This document shows positions 1 to 7,256 of a stretch of 64,000 nt of DNA, piece after piece. The notes beneath the pieces were generated by a model, which saw only the letters and a program-made list of their open reading frames with translations, did no database searches and was not told the DNA's origin. Numbering within the stretch: position 1 is the first letter of the stretch; every line of letters starts with the position of its first letter. This stretch comes from Herpetosiphon gulosus (GTDB lineage Bacteria > Chloroflexota > Chloroflexia > Chloroflexales > Herpetosiphonaceae). The position numbers and the translations under genes were made by a program. The stretch is taken from the NCBI RefSeq assembly GCF_039545135.1, contig NZ_BAABRU010000014.1:62001-126000 (forward strand). Direction: 5' to 3'.

Positions 1-60
1 GATAATAATTAAGGCTAGAATAACCCAGCCAAATAATAAGGCTCGTGGATTGCGGTTCAT
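1..60 (-). CDS. start of a third gene downstream of the anti-sigma factor (partial)
   Basis: Only the first 20 codons lie in the window; the gene runs off the left edge. The ATG overlaps the TGA of the upstream anti-sigma gene in an ATGA arrangement, which indicates translational coupling. The visible N-terminus begins MNRNPRALLFGW and continues into a hydrophobic stretch rich in Leu and Ile, so it probably opens with a membrane segment or signal anchor. Its position suggests it is the last member of a sigma/anti-sigma operon. The function cannot be judged from 20 residues. Confidence 0.5.
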   Translation of the reverse strand, partial: MNRNPRALLFGWVILALIII

Positions 61-593
61 CGTTCTACCTCCACAAGCAGCGCCGGTGAAGGGGTCAACA
101 AACGTCGCCAGATCATCAGTGCTGCACCTGCAAGCACAAGAACACCAAGCAGCAAGGGAATGCCAATCAAGCCAAGCGTGGCCGCCATAGGCTTACCAGC
201 CAGAGTCAAGGCCAAAACCCCGCGTCCAGCGGTCGAATCGACTCCGCCAAAGGTTGTGGCAGGCACAGAGCTATCAAACAAGACCCCATAACCGCCCCAC
301 AGGACGATTAATGTGACGAAGCCCAGAACCACACCCCACAGCACACGTTGACGTAAGGCACGGCTACGGGCTTGAGTTGCGGCAAGCGCAGGAGTCGCAG
401 GTAATTTTGCCATTAGGCTAGCGGCAAAATTTGGTGGTGGAATCGCCGATTTGGGGGCGGCTAAGGCGGCGGGCAATTGCCCAAGTTCATCGAGGCACAT
501 TGGGCACTCCTGTACATGGCGAGAAATGGTTTGTTGATCGTCAGGGTCATCTGGTTGCTGAGCGCGTAGCTCGCGAATTGAACGGCATGTCAT
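57..593 (-). CDS. zinc-finger type membrane anti-sigma factor
   Basis: A 178-residue protein whose start overlaps the end of the sigma factor gene by four bases. The N-terminal 35 residues carry a His-x3-Cys-x2-Cys pattern (HVQECPMC), the zinc-binding signature of ZAS-type anti-sigma factors that hold ECF sigma factors inactive at the membrane. Two hydrophobic helices follow, one at about residues 84-106 and one at about 140-162, separated by a short, probably extracytoplasmic loop. The placement behind an ECF sigma gene and the zinc motif together support the call. What signal releases the sigma factor cannot be read from the sequence. Confidence 0.75.
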   Translation of the reverse strand: MTCRSIRELRAQQPDDPDDQQTISRHVQECPMCLDELGQLPAALAAPKSAIPPPNFAASLMAKLPATPALAATQARSRALRQRVLWGVVLGFVTLIVLWGGYGVLFDSSVPATTFGGVDSTAGRGVLALTLAGKPMAATLGLIGIPLLLGVLVLAGAALMIWRRLLTPSPALLVEVER

Positions 594-1147
594 AGCTCTG
601 CTCCTTGTTTATCCAACGCGGCAGCCACCATGTTGCGAGCACGATGCAGCCGAGTTTTAACCGCACTTTCTGATAGCCCCGTAATATTTTCGATCTCTTG
701 ATAGGAGAGATCATTCCAGTAGCGTAGCACCGCCACCAGCCGATAATGATCGGGCAGAGTAGCTAAGGCACGTTGGACGGCATCGCGCAACTCACTACGC
801 AATGCTGAACGTTCGGGACCATCATCGGTACTTGGTAGGGCAAATGCCAAATCATCAAGTGGCACTATCGGTCGCCGTCGGCGTAAGCGGTCAATGCAGT
901 AGTTCGATGCGACTGAAAAGAGCCATGTAGAAAACTTGCGGCTTTGATCGAACGTTTCAAGCTTGGTATAGGCCCGGATGAAAATTTCTTGAGCGGCATC
1001 TTCGGCCTCGTGGCCATCGTGCAACATCCGGTAGGCCAAGTTGAAAATTGGCCCTTGATACAGCTCGACAATCCGTTGAAATGCAATTTGGTCGCCACGA
1101 ATTGTCGCCCGCACCAGCGTCAATTCTTCACTATTGATCTCTGTCAC
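590..1147 (-). CDS. RNA polymerase ECF-type sigma-70 factor (RpoE/SigW-like)
   Basis: A 185-residue sigma factor with region 2 at about residues 25-95 (motifs AYRMLHDGHEAEDAAQEIF and FSTWLFSVASNYCID) and region 4 at about 120-175, whose helix-turn-helix contains LSYQEIENITGLSESAVKTR. Region 3 is absent, as in ECF factors. Translation begins at a GTG preceded by GAGGT. The gene overlaps its anti-sigma factor by four bases, so the two are coupled. A GAAAC-N17-CGTA pattern lies just upstream, which would fit self-activation by an ECF factor. The regulon is unknown. Confidence 0.9.
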   Translation of the reverse strand: MTEINSEELTLVRATIRGDQIAFQRIVELYQGPIFNLAYRMLHDGHEAEDAAQEIFIRAYTKLETFDQSRKFSTWLFSVASNYCIDRLRRRRPIVPLDDLAFALPSTDDGPERSALRSELRDAVQRALATLPDHYRLVAVLRYWNDLSYQEIENITGLSESAVKTRLHRARNMVAAALDKQGAEL

Positions 1148-1176
1148 GCGGTTCTACCTCGCACCACTATACTCGG

Positions 1177-1202
1177 TACGCGCTGAGCAAGGGTAATGTT
1201 TC
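1177..1202 (-). promoter_or_regulatory. possible ECF-type promoter of the sigma/anti-sigma operon
   Basis: On the minus strand a GAAAC element (1198-1202) is followed after 17 bases by CGTA (1177-1180), about 30 bases before the GTG start. ECF sigma factors commonly recognise a GAAC-like -35 and a CGT-containing -10 and activate their own genes. This rests on pattern matching of two short boxes only. Confidence 0.3.
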
Positions 1203-1418
1203 ATAGTCAAGAGGGGATTGTTATTTCCCATCGGTGTGATACAAGCTATGGTACCTAAGGATGGCTTAAATGGCAAAATTGGCTTCTACTACTAGAAGTT
1301 TGATGATTTTTTCGGCAATCAATCATGTGAATCCAATAGCCCACTAATAGTATTCTGCTAGAACCTCGCGTATAATGCACAGTGGCTTTTAATCGTGTTC
1401 GTTGAAAGGAATGACTCA

Positions 1419-2804
1419 ATGACCAATCCACCACAAGGGCTGGAAGAAACCACCCAAGGTGGCCCGCAACGGCCTGTTGTGCCGCCACAGCGGGTTCAAA
1501 TTCGCTGTCAAAATTGCCAAACGCCGTTTGTGGTGGCACTTTGGACATACGTCGATGTTGGGGTGCAGCCTGAATTAAAAGGTGCAATGCTTTCAGGTCA
1601 ATTAAATGTCGCAGTCTGCCCTAGTTGTGGCGCTGGCGGCATGCTGGCATCACCATTGATCTACCATGATCCTGAAAAGAAGTTTTTCTGGACGCTCTTT
1701 CCCCAAGAATTGAATTTGCCAACCGAGGAGCAAGAACGCTTCGTTGGCGAGGCTTCGAAAGTGGCCATGCAATTGTTGCCACCAGATGCCCCACGCGGCT
1801 ATTTACTGACTCCACGCCGTTTTATCACCATGCAAACCATGCTCGAAACTTTGTTGGAAAGCGAAGGGATTACCAAAGAGGTGATGCAAGCCCAACGCCA
1901 ACGGGTCGAGTTGCTAAGCCAATTGGCCGAAGCACTCGAAGCTGATCGGGCTGAGAATTTGCTCGATTCAGATCAAGGCAAATTGGCCCAAGTGGTGGCT
2001 GCCAACACGGCGGCACTTGATGGCGAATTTTTCCTCACGCTCAACTCCTATATCGAAGCTGCCTTACAACAAGGCCGTGAAGATAGCGCTGAAATGATCG
2101 GCGAGTTGAGCCAACGAGTGATGCAGTTGAGTGGTTTTGATCCAGTTGCTGCTGGTTTGCAAGAGCCAGCCGTCGAAGATGTGGTTGCCGCTTTGCGCGA
2201 TGCCGACGATGCTAGCCTCGAAGATGTGATTAGCAATTATCGACCACTGATCGATGATGAAACCTTTGATGCTTGGGATGCGCAAATTGCTGAATTGCCC
2301 GAAGCAGAGCAAGCGGCGGCTCAAGCGCGACGCGATCACATCTACTCAACGCTTGAACGCATGGATGCTGAAGCCCAAGCCATTTTTGAAAAAGCCAATG
2401 GTTTGTTGCGCGATGCTTTGCAAGCCGAAGATCCCCGAGCTTTATTGGTTGAGCGCCATAAAGAGTTGAGCGAAGCTTTCTTCGTGGTAATCGATGCCAA
2501 CTTGAATGCAGCGATGCGCACCAATCAGCAAATTATTGCCGAGCAATTGATGCTGTTGCGCCAAACTGCTGCTGAAGTGTTGCAAGAGGCCATGACTCCC
2601 CAAGAACGCTTGATCAATCAATTGTTAAGCGCTGAAACTGCTGGCGATGCTACCAAGTTGTTGCGCAAAAACATGGCCTTGGTCAATGGCGATTTCGTCA
2701 AGGAAGTCAACGAATTGGCCGAGCAAATGGAAAAAGCCGGACGTAAAGAAGTCGTCGAGCGCCTGCGCCAAGTCGCCCGCGAATCAGCGAGTCTCCTGTT
2801 TTAA
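1419..2804 (+). CDS. CpXC-domain protein with long helical C-terminal region
   Basis: 461 residues from the ATG at 1419, chosen because AAAGGA lies eight bases before it; a GTG at 1395 is possible but has no ribosome binding site. Residues about 25-85 hold two Cys-x-x-Cys pairs (CQNC and CPSC), the pattern of the CpXC domain, a probable zinc ribbon. The remaining 350 residues are almost entirely helical and charged, with long Glu/Gln/Ala/Leu stretches suggesting coiled coil. No signal peptide or membrane helix is visible, so it is cytoplasmic. A TATAAT at 1371-1376 is a likely -10 box. The biological role of CpXC proteins is not known. Confidence 0.7.
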   Translation: MTNPPQGLEETTQGGPQRPVVPPQRVQIRCQNCQTPFVVALWTYVDVGVQPELKGAMLSGQLNVAVCPSCGAGGMLASPLIYHDPEKKFFWTLFPQELNLPTEEQERFVGEASKVAMQLLPPDAPRGYLLTPRRFITMQTMLETLLESEGITKEVMQAQRQRVELLSQLAEALEADRAENLLDSDQGKLAQVVAANTAALDGEFFLTLNSYIEAALQQGREDSAEMIGELSQRVMQLSGFDPVAAGLQEPAVEDVVAALRDADDASLEDVISNYRPLIDDETFDAWDAQIAELPEAEQAAAQARRDHIYSTLERMDAEAQAIFEKANGLLRDALQAEDPRALLVERHKELSEAFFVVIDANLNAAMRTNQQIIAEQLMLLRQTAAEVLQEAMTPQERLINQLLSAETAGDATKLLRKNMALVNGDFVKEVNELAEQMEKAGRKEVVERLRQVARESASLLF

Positions 2805-2942
2805 GGGATGAAGGATGAGGGATGAATTATGAATAGGTTGATCCCTCATCCTTCAATTTCCCGAATAAACATGGTATATCTTGGGAATTTTTGATGTTGT
2901 GATGCTGGTTTTCATCCCTCATCCTTCATCCTTCATCCTTCT
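2805..2942. repeat. intergenic patch of ATGAAGGATGAGGG-type repeats
   Basis: The gap between two same-strand genes carries GGATGAAGGATGAGGGATGAA at its left end, inverted partners CCCTCATCCTTCA in the middle, and a triple CATCCTTCATCCTT run at its right end. The two orientations could fold on each other. The same string recurs at 17749-17770, 43029-43072 and 60569-60590, always outside genes. The last copy abuts the ATG of the next gene, so it may supply its leader. Confidence 0.6.
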
Positions 2943-4082
2943 ATGAAAGCTTTACTCCGTTCGACAATGGTTCGAGGGTTGGCGCTGGCTTTGGCTGGTT
3001 TTACCCGCTCAGCGCCAGCCCAACCCCAACGAATTTTGGTGATCAAGCCCGATCATTTGGGCGATGTGTTATTGTTGACCCCAGCGCTACGGGCCTTGCG
3101 CCATAGCCAACCACAAGCCCAGATCAGCGTTTTGGTTGGTTCATGGGCCACTCGCCTCTTGGCCGATAACCCTGATCTTGATGCGATTGAAACTTGTGAG
3201 TTTCCTGGTTTTGTGCGCGGTGCACAGTCCTCGGCTTTGGCTCCTTATCGCTTGCTTTGGCGTGAAGCTGCCCGTTTACGCCGGATGAATTTTGATACGG
3301 CATTGATTGCCCGTGATGATCATTGGTGGGGCGGTTTGTTGGCACTTGGTGCTGGCTGTGGCCGTCGGATTGGCTTTGACCATCCATTGGTTGCGCCAAC
3401 GTTAACCAAAGCCCTCACTTGGAATCCAAACGAGCATGTTACTAAGCAAGCTTTGGATTTGGTGGCAGCGCTCGCTTCAGATCAACCACAAACCCAAACG
3501 CTGCGGTTTGTGCCAAGTGCGGCAGAGCATTCGTGGGCTGAGGCTTGGCTGGAGCAGCATCAGATTCAAAAACCATTGGTGGCGATTCAGGCTGGTAGCG
3601 GCGGCGCAGCCAAATTATGGCCGGCTGAACGTTGGGCGCAGGTCGCTGAACAATTGGCGAATCAAGCTCAAATTGTGCTAACTGGTGGCCCAGCCGATGC
3701 TGCTGATGTGGCAGCAATTAGCCAACAGTTGCAAATTCCGCATCTGAATGCGGTTGGTCAAGCCAATTTAGGCCAATTGGCAGCCTTATTTGGGCGTTGC
3801 GCTTTGGTGTTGGGTGTCGATAACGGCCCCTTGCATTTGGCCGTGAGTCAATCAACTCCAACTATTCATTTGTTTGGGCCAGGTGATCGGCGACGCTTTG
3901 GGCCTTGGGGCGACCCAACCCGCCATGTTGTGATCGATGCAGAATTAGCCTGTTCTCCCTGTGGCGTGTTGACCCATTGCCCACGTCAAACCAAACCCAG
4001 CGAGTGCATGACCGCAATTTCAGTCCAGCAAGTAATCAATCAAGCCAAACGTTTGCTCGCTCAGGCTGGAACCTCAATTTAG
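2943..4082 (+). CDS. glycosyltransferase family 9 (heptosyltransferase-like)
   Basis: 379 residues of GT-B fold. Residues about 29-50 contain the family's first loop (VIKPDHLGDVLLLTPAL). The nucleotide-sugar site is in the C-terminal half (GSGGAAKLWPAERW; then GVDNGPLHLA and LFGPGDRRRFGPWG), as in ADP-heptose:LPS heptosyltransferases. A Cys cluster near the end (CSPC, then THC) is common in this family. Donor and acceptor are unknown. gmhA and gmhB, which make heptose precursors, lie 52 kb away in the same window, so a heptose donor is plausible by inference. The repeat-rich gap just upstream leaves the promoter unclear. Confidence 0.8.
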   Translation: MKALLRSTMVRGLALALAGFTRSAPAQPQRILVIKPDHLGDVLLLTPALRALRHSQPQAQISVLVGSWATRLLADNPDLDAIETCEFPGFVRGAQSSALAPYRLLWREAARLRRMNFDTALIARDDHWWGGLLALGAGCGRRIGFDHPLVAPTLTKALTWNPNEHVTKQALDLVAALASDQPQTQTLRFVPSAAEHSWAEAWLEQHQIQKPLVAIQAGSGGAAKLWPAERWAQVAEQLANQAQIVLTGGPADAADVAAISQQLQIPHLNAVGQANLGQLAALFGRCALVLGVDNGPLHLAVSQSTPTIHLFGPGDRRRFGPWGDPTRHVVIDAELACSPCGVLTHCPRQTKPSECMTAISVQQVINQAKRLLAQAGTSI

Positions 4083-4129
4083 CAAGCTGCGTATCATCAG
4101 CACAATTAATGTGTTTTGAGGAAAGCATC

Positions 4130-4330
4130 ATGCAACAATGGGAATATCACGTTGAGCTTGTCGATATTAGTGGTTTTTGGAGTCCCAATGTTGACCCAAG
4201 CATTATCAGCCGCATGTTCAACAAAGCTGGCAGTGATGGCTGGGAAATCGTCGGGATTGTTGACATAAATAGTGGTCATGGCCAGAGTTCGCGTTTATTA
4301 GTAACCTTCAAGCGTCCACGCCCAGCCTAG
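4130..4330 (+). CDS. small DUF4177-type protein
   Basis: 66 residues from the ATG at 4130, preceded by GAGGAAAG at proper spacing; the open frame extends farther upstream, but into the coding region of the glycosyltransferase. The sequence opens with QWEYHVELVD and contains GSDGWEIVGIVD, matching the compact beta-alpha-beta pattern of DUF4177 proteins (a strand, then a helix with an AGxxGWELV-like motif, then a final strand with TFKRP). These proteins have no established function. Soluble, no signal peptide. Confidence 0.65.
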   Translation: MQQWEYHVELVDISGFWSPNVDPSIISRMFNKAGSDGWEIVGIVDINSGHGQSSRLLVTFKRPRPA

Positions 4331-4353
4331 CAATAATCGGTTTAATGCCTGAT

Positions 4354-4380
4354 TTGAAGCCATGCAGGCTATGGTATAGT
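4354..4380 (+). promoter_or_regulatory. weak sigma-70-like promoter before the copper-handling genes
   Basis: TTGAAG (4354-4359) and TATAGT (4375-4380) are spaced 15 bases apart; taking TTTGAA as the -35 box gives 16. Transcription would begin at about 4387, almost on the ATG at 4390, so the first message could be nearly leaderless. Spacing is short, hence low confidence. Confidence 0.35.
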
Positions 4381-4389
4381 AGCGCCATC

Positions 4390-4785
4390 ATGAGCGCATT
4401 CAAGCATCAGCCAACGCGGCATTGGCCTCGGCATATTCAAGCAGTCAGTTGGATCATTCTGATTCAACTGGCTTTGTTTTGCCCAATGGCCTGTATTGCC
4501 CATTGTTGGTGGAGGAGTATGCCAAGCCATTCGGCTGGAGCAGCGCAGCATAGTGCCACGATGTTAGTGTGTGAATTGCATGCCGAGCATAGCGATTCTG
4601 CGCCGCAACCAATCCCCCCATTACCTGCTGGCTTGGCGGCCTTTTACCCAATGGTTCTATTGCTGCTGGCTGGTTGGGTGCTGGCCCCGCACGTATGGCG
4701 CGGTTTTGCGCAGCAGTATGCGCTTTGGTCAACCTATCATCCCCAAATTATCACTCCCCCGCCACGAATGAGCGCATTCGGTTAA
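4390..4785 (+). CDS. small membrane protein with His/Cys-rich loop, upstream of SCO1
   Basis: 131 residues from ATG 4390. Two hydrophobic helices (about residues 15-38 and 84-102) flank an extracytoplasmic-looking loop rich in His, Cys and Met (CIAHCWW, MLVCELHAEHSD). The loop composition, and its place directly before an SCO1 lipoprotein and a PCu(A)C chaperone, suggest a part in copper uptake or delivery, but no family was recognised. The start is taken at the ATG right after a candidate -10 box; an in-frame ATG at 4345 would place the promoter inside the gene. Function is inferred from neighbours only. Confidence 0.5.
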   Translation: MSAFKHQPTRHWPRHIQAVSWIILIQLALFCPMACIAHCWWRSMPSHSAGAAQHSATMLVCELHAEHSDSAPQPIPPLPAGLAAFYPMVLLLLAGWVLAPHVWRGFAQQYALWSTYHPQIITPPPRMSAFG

Positions 4786-4830
4786 CTCTTTGTATCCCAA
4801 TTACGATGAAATTGCATAAGGATGGGTGCT

Positions 4831-5436
4831 ATGAAATACGCTCATTGGCTGTTTGGCTGTGTGCTGCTAGGGCTTGTCTTGAGTTTAAGCAGTTGTGGCA
4901 CAGCTAGCTATCAGGTTATTCGGCCAATTGACAACCCAACGGCTGCGCCAGATTTTACCTTGATTGATCAGCATGGAGCCGATTTTCACCTAGCTGAGCA
5001 ACGTGGCAAAATCGTGATTCTCTTTTTTGGCTTTACGGCCTGCCCTGATGTTTGCCCCTTGGCTTTGGGGCTTTCATCGCAGGCTCGCAAAAAACTTGCA
5101 GATGATGCTGATAAGATTCAAATTGCCTTTGTAACGGTCGATCCTGAGCGTGATAATCCCGCGACGATTGATCGCTATGTTTCGCTATTTGATTCGACGA
5201 TTTTGGGCTTGAACGGCGAAACTGAAGTGGTTGAGGCGGTCAAAAAGGCCTATGGTGTGCATGCCGAGCGGCGCGAATTGCCTGATTCGGCCTTGCAATA
5301 CACCATCGACCATACCGCTGGCTTGTACATTATCGATCAACAAGGGCGCTGGTTTGCTATGGCAAACCACGATGTTGATCCAACTCTTTTAGCAACTGAT
5401 CTTGAGACGATGTTGCAATACATCGATGTTGAATAA
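4831..5436 (+). CDS. SCO1/SenC family copper-binding lipoprotein
   Basis: 201 residues. The N-terminus is a lipoprotein signal (LGLVLSLSSCG), so the mature protein is anchored outside the cytoplasmic membrane. The thioredoxin-fold domain has the SCO copper site: C71-P-D-V-C75-P and H161 in the DHTAG segment. SCO proteins deliver copper to the CuA centre of cytochrome c oxidase and keep its cysteines reduced. The start at 4831 is preferred over the ATG at 4822 because AAGG lies ten bases upstream of it. The PCu(A)C gene follows by 18 bases, so the pair probably works as a relay for oxidase assembly. Confidence 0.9.
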   Translation: MKYAHWLFGCVLLGLVLSLSSCGTASYQVIRPIDNPTAAPDFTLIDQHGADFHLAEQRGKIVILFFGFTACPDVCPLALGLSSQARKKLADDADKIQIAFVTVDPERDNPATIDRYVSLFDSTILGLNGETEVVEAVKKAYGVHAERRELPDSALQYTIDHTAGLYIIDQQGRWFAMANHDVDPTLLATDLETMLQYIDVE

Positions 5437-5454
5437 TTCTAGGAGCATCTTTTA

Positions 5455-6018
5455 ATGAAACGTTTAATGCTTGGTTTATTGGTCTTGATTTTGGCTGCTT
5501 GTGGCTCGGAAACCACCTCAACGACAGCTCCTAGCACGAGCAATGGTACTGCAAATACGCTTGGTTCGTTGACAATCGACGGCTCATTTGCCCGCCCAGC
5601 CTTTGCTGCTGCTACGATTATGCAAACCCCAACCATGGCGACTACGCCGGTTAGCCCAACGATGGGTGGTGGTATGAGCGGTGGCAGTGCTATGATGGGC
5701 AGCAATAGCGCTGCCTATATGACGATTCGCAATACTGGCGCTGCTGATAACTTAATTTCAGCCTCAACCGATGTTGCTGGCAAAGTTGAGCTGCATACGG
5801 TCGTGGCCGATGGCGATGTGATGCGCATGGAACAAGTCGAAAAAATCGAAGTGCCAGCCAATGGCGAAGCACTGTTGAAACCAGGCGGCTTCCATGTGAT
5901 GTTGTTGGAAGTCAAGCAAGATCTCAAGGTTGGCGATACAATTGATTTGACCTTAACTTTTGAAAAAGCTGGCACGATTACGCTCAAAGTGCCTGTGCAA
6001 ATGCCTAGTGCGCAATAA
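5455..6018 (+). CDS. PCu(A)C-family periplasmic copper chaperone lipoprotein
   Basis: 187 residues with a lipobox (LILAACG) and a Ser/Thr-rich linker, then a cupredoxin-like PCu(A)C domain from about residue 40. The copper-binding pattern is visible: His in VELHTVV, Met in MRMEQVEK, then FHVMLL with His and Met. An unusual Gly/Met-rich insertion (MGGGMSGGSAMM) lies between the first strands, which could add Met ligands. Such chaperones hand Cu(I) to SCO1 or directly to the CuA site; the SCO1 gene is immediately upstream and AGGAG precedes this start, so they form one operon. Confidence 0.85.
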   Translation: MKRLMLGLLVLILAACGSETTSTTAPSTSNGTANTLGSLTIDGSFARPAFAAATIMQTPTMATTPVSPTMGGGMSGGSAMMGSNSAAYMTIRNTGAADNLISASTDVAGKVELHTVVADGDVMRMEQVEKIEVPANGEALLKPGGFHVMLLEVKQDLKVGDTIDLTLTFEKAGTITLKVPVQMPSAQ

Positions 6019-6138
6019 AGAACACAGGGTTAGTGGTTAGGGGTTAGGGGCCAGAAACTGCCAGTAGAATAAGCCGATTGAATTTGATCAAGCTTTGGTT
6101 TACCAAACAGCTACTACTGAATATAAAACCTAGTTCAA

Positions 6139-6179
6139 ATCCCTCGTCTAGTTGCTTGCTGGACGAGGGATGTTGATTT
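6139..6179. terminator. hairpin terminator between convergent genes
   Basis: A perfect 10-base stem (ATCCCTCGTC at 6139-6148 with GACGAGGGAT at 6162-6171) with a 13-base loop, followed on the plus strand by GTTGATTTT. It sits between the end of the PCu(A)C gene and the end of the minus-strand ATPase gene and may serve both. A short TTAGGGGTTAGGGG-type repeat lies at 6027-6050. Confidence 0.6.
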
Positions 6180-6187
6180 TAGCCATC

Positions 6188-7099
6188 TTAGGCGGCCATG
6201 GCTTGGTCATTTGGGGCTTGGCGTACCAGTTCGGCAGCGCTGATCCAGCCTTCGATCGTGGTGGGTTTTTTATCTTTACGGCCAAGATATCGTTGGACGG
6301 CGTTCCAATTGTTGCCACCAACAACTGAGGCATAGCGGGCAAAGAACCGCCGTTCGGCTTCGCTGGCATCGACAGGGCGGCCAGTGCGCTCGGAACTATT
6401 GCCAAAAGCCTCGTCAAGCGCCAGTTCGGGGTAGAGCGTAGCAAGTTTGGCGGGATAATTTGCGCCTAATTTGAGATGCAAAGGCCGTGGTGGCTTAATA
6501 ATTGGTCGCATCTGACGTTGATCGCCATCGCGCTCGACCAGAATAATCGCATCGGCCTCGTAGGTAATATGTTCGTCGGCCAGCACGCGCAAGCCCACAT
6601 CGGCATGATTGCGATCTTCACTTTGTTCGCTATATTGTTTGGCCAAGTGGCCGATGATAATCACGTGGAAGCCATGTTGTTTTAGCTCGGTTAGGCCAGT
6701 ATAAATCGCTTGCAAGTTGCGATTGAAAGAAGCATATTCATCAAACTCAATTTGGGTTTTGCGGTCGGTTTCAGCGCCAGCCCGTTGTTGTGCATGGGCT
6801 CGCATCGCTTGTAGCAGCTTAGAAACTGAATCGAGCACCACCGTATCGCCACTTTTGCCGAGCCGCTGAATCTCTTGCATGGCCGCCAAAAGTTGTTGCA
6901 GCGAGAGGGTTTGGACTGCTTGAATCGATTTGTGGACTCCAGGCTTGCCCAAAAGATTCTTGGCAGCACCTTCGGTATCCAAAATCCAGACCGTGCCACT
7001 GCGGCGGGTGCTGGCGGCTAAGTGCGATTTGCCTGCGCCTGCTTGCCCTGTCAAAATAAATAAACTGCCTGTTTCAAGTTGGTCTAGCGACTGAAACAT
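6188..7099 (-). CDS. RecA/Rad51-like AAA_24 ATPase
   Basis: 303 residues. Start taken at 7099, which has AAAGGA nine bases upstream, rather than 7138. A Walker A motif (GQAGAGKS) lies at about residues 18-25 and a Walker B-like strand (DTVVLDSVSK) at about 85, followed by the conserved Gln/Asn-rich sensor region (HVIIIGHLAKQ). This matches the AAA_24 group of single-domain RecA-fold ATPases, which includes phage recombination proteins of the Sak4 type. The last 80 residues are a separate helical module (NNWNAVQRYLG). No phage genes surround it. It has its own consensus promoter after a terminator, so it is a monocistronic unit. A role in recombination or repair is inference. Confidence 0.65.
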   Translation of the reverse strand: MFQSLDQLETGSLFILTGQAGAGKSHLAASTRRSGTVWILDTEGAAKNLLGKPGVHKSIQAVQTLSLQQLLAAMQEIQRLGKSGDTVVLDSVSKLLQAMRAHAQQRAGAETDRKTQIEFDEYASFNRNLQAIYTGLTELKQHGFHVIIIGHLAKQYSEQSEDRNHADVGLRVLADEHITYEADAIILVERDGDQRQMRPIIKPPRPLHLKLGANYPAKLATLYPELALDEAFGNSSERTGRPVDASEAERRFFARYASVVGGNNWNAVQRYLGRKDKKPTTIEGWISAAELVRQAPNDQAMAA

Positions 7100-7169
7100 T
7101 GTGCGATTCCTTTCATGAACTCGGTTACCCATAGCCATTGCTGGCCCGTATCCGTCAATCTACATAAAA

Positions 7170-7198
7170 AATATAGAACAAATGTTTCGAAGTGTCAA
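7170..7198 (-). promoter_or_regulatory. consensus sigma-70 promoter of the AAA_24 ATPase, with dyad
   Basis: Read on the minus strand: TTGACA (7193-7198), 17-base spacer, TATATT (7170-7175). The spacer holds an imperfect dyad GAAACATTTGTTC, similar in layout to GAAC-N4-GTTC SOS boxes of Gram-positive-type LexA. The promoter follows directly after the terminator of the preceding operon. The promoter is well supported; LexA control is a guess. Confidence 0.75.
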
Positions 7199-7203
7199 GC
7201 AGT

Positions 7204-7232
7204 AAAAAGCCACAGGTTTGGGCCTGTGGCTT
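7204..7232 (-). terminator. intrinsic terminator of the min operon
   Basis: AAGCCACAGG and CCTGTGGCTT pair perfectly over ten bases around a six-base loop; on the minus strand the stem is followed by a run of five T. It ends the minC-minD-minE-permease operon just before the next promoter. Confidence 0.9.
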
Positions 7233-7256
7233 AAATCATTAGCTAAATCTTATGGT

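Noticed and set aside
6188-7099. Part of a prophage
   Set aside because: The AAA_24 ATPase is of phage-like type, but the flanking genes are chromosomal (copper chaperones, min operon) and no integrase, capsid or lysis genes are near.
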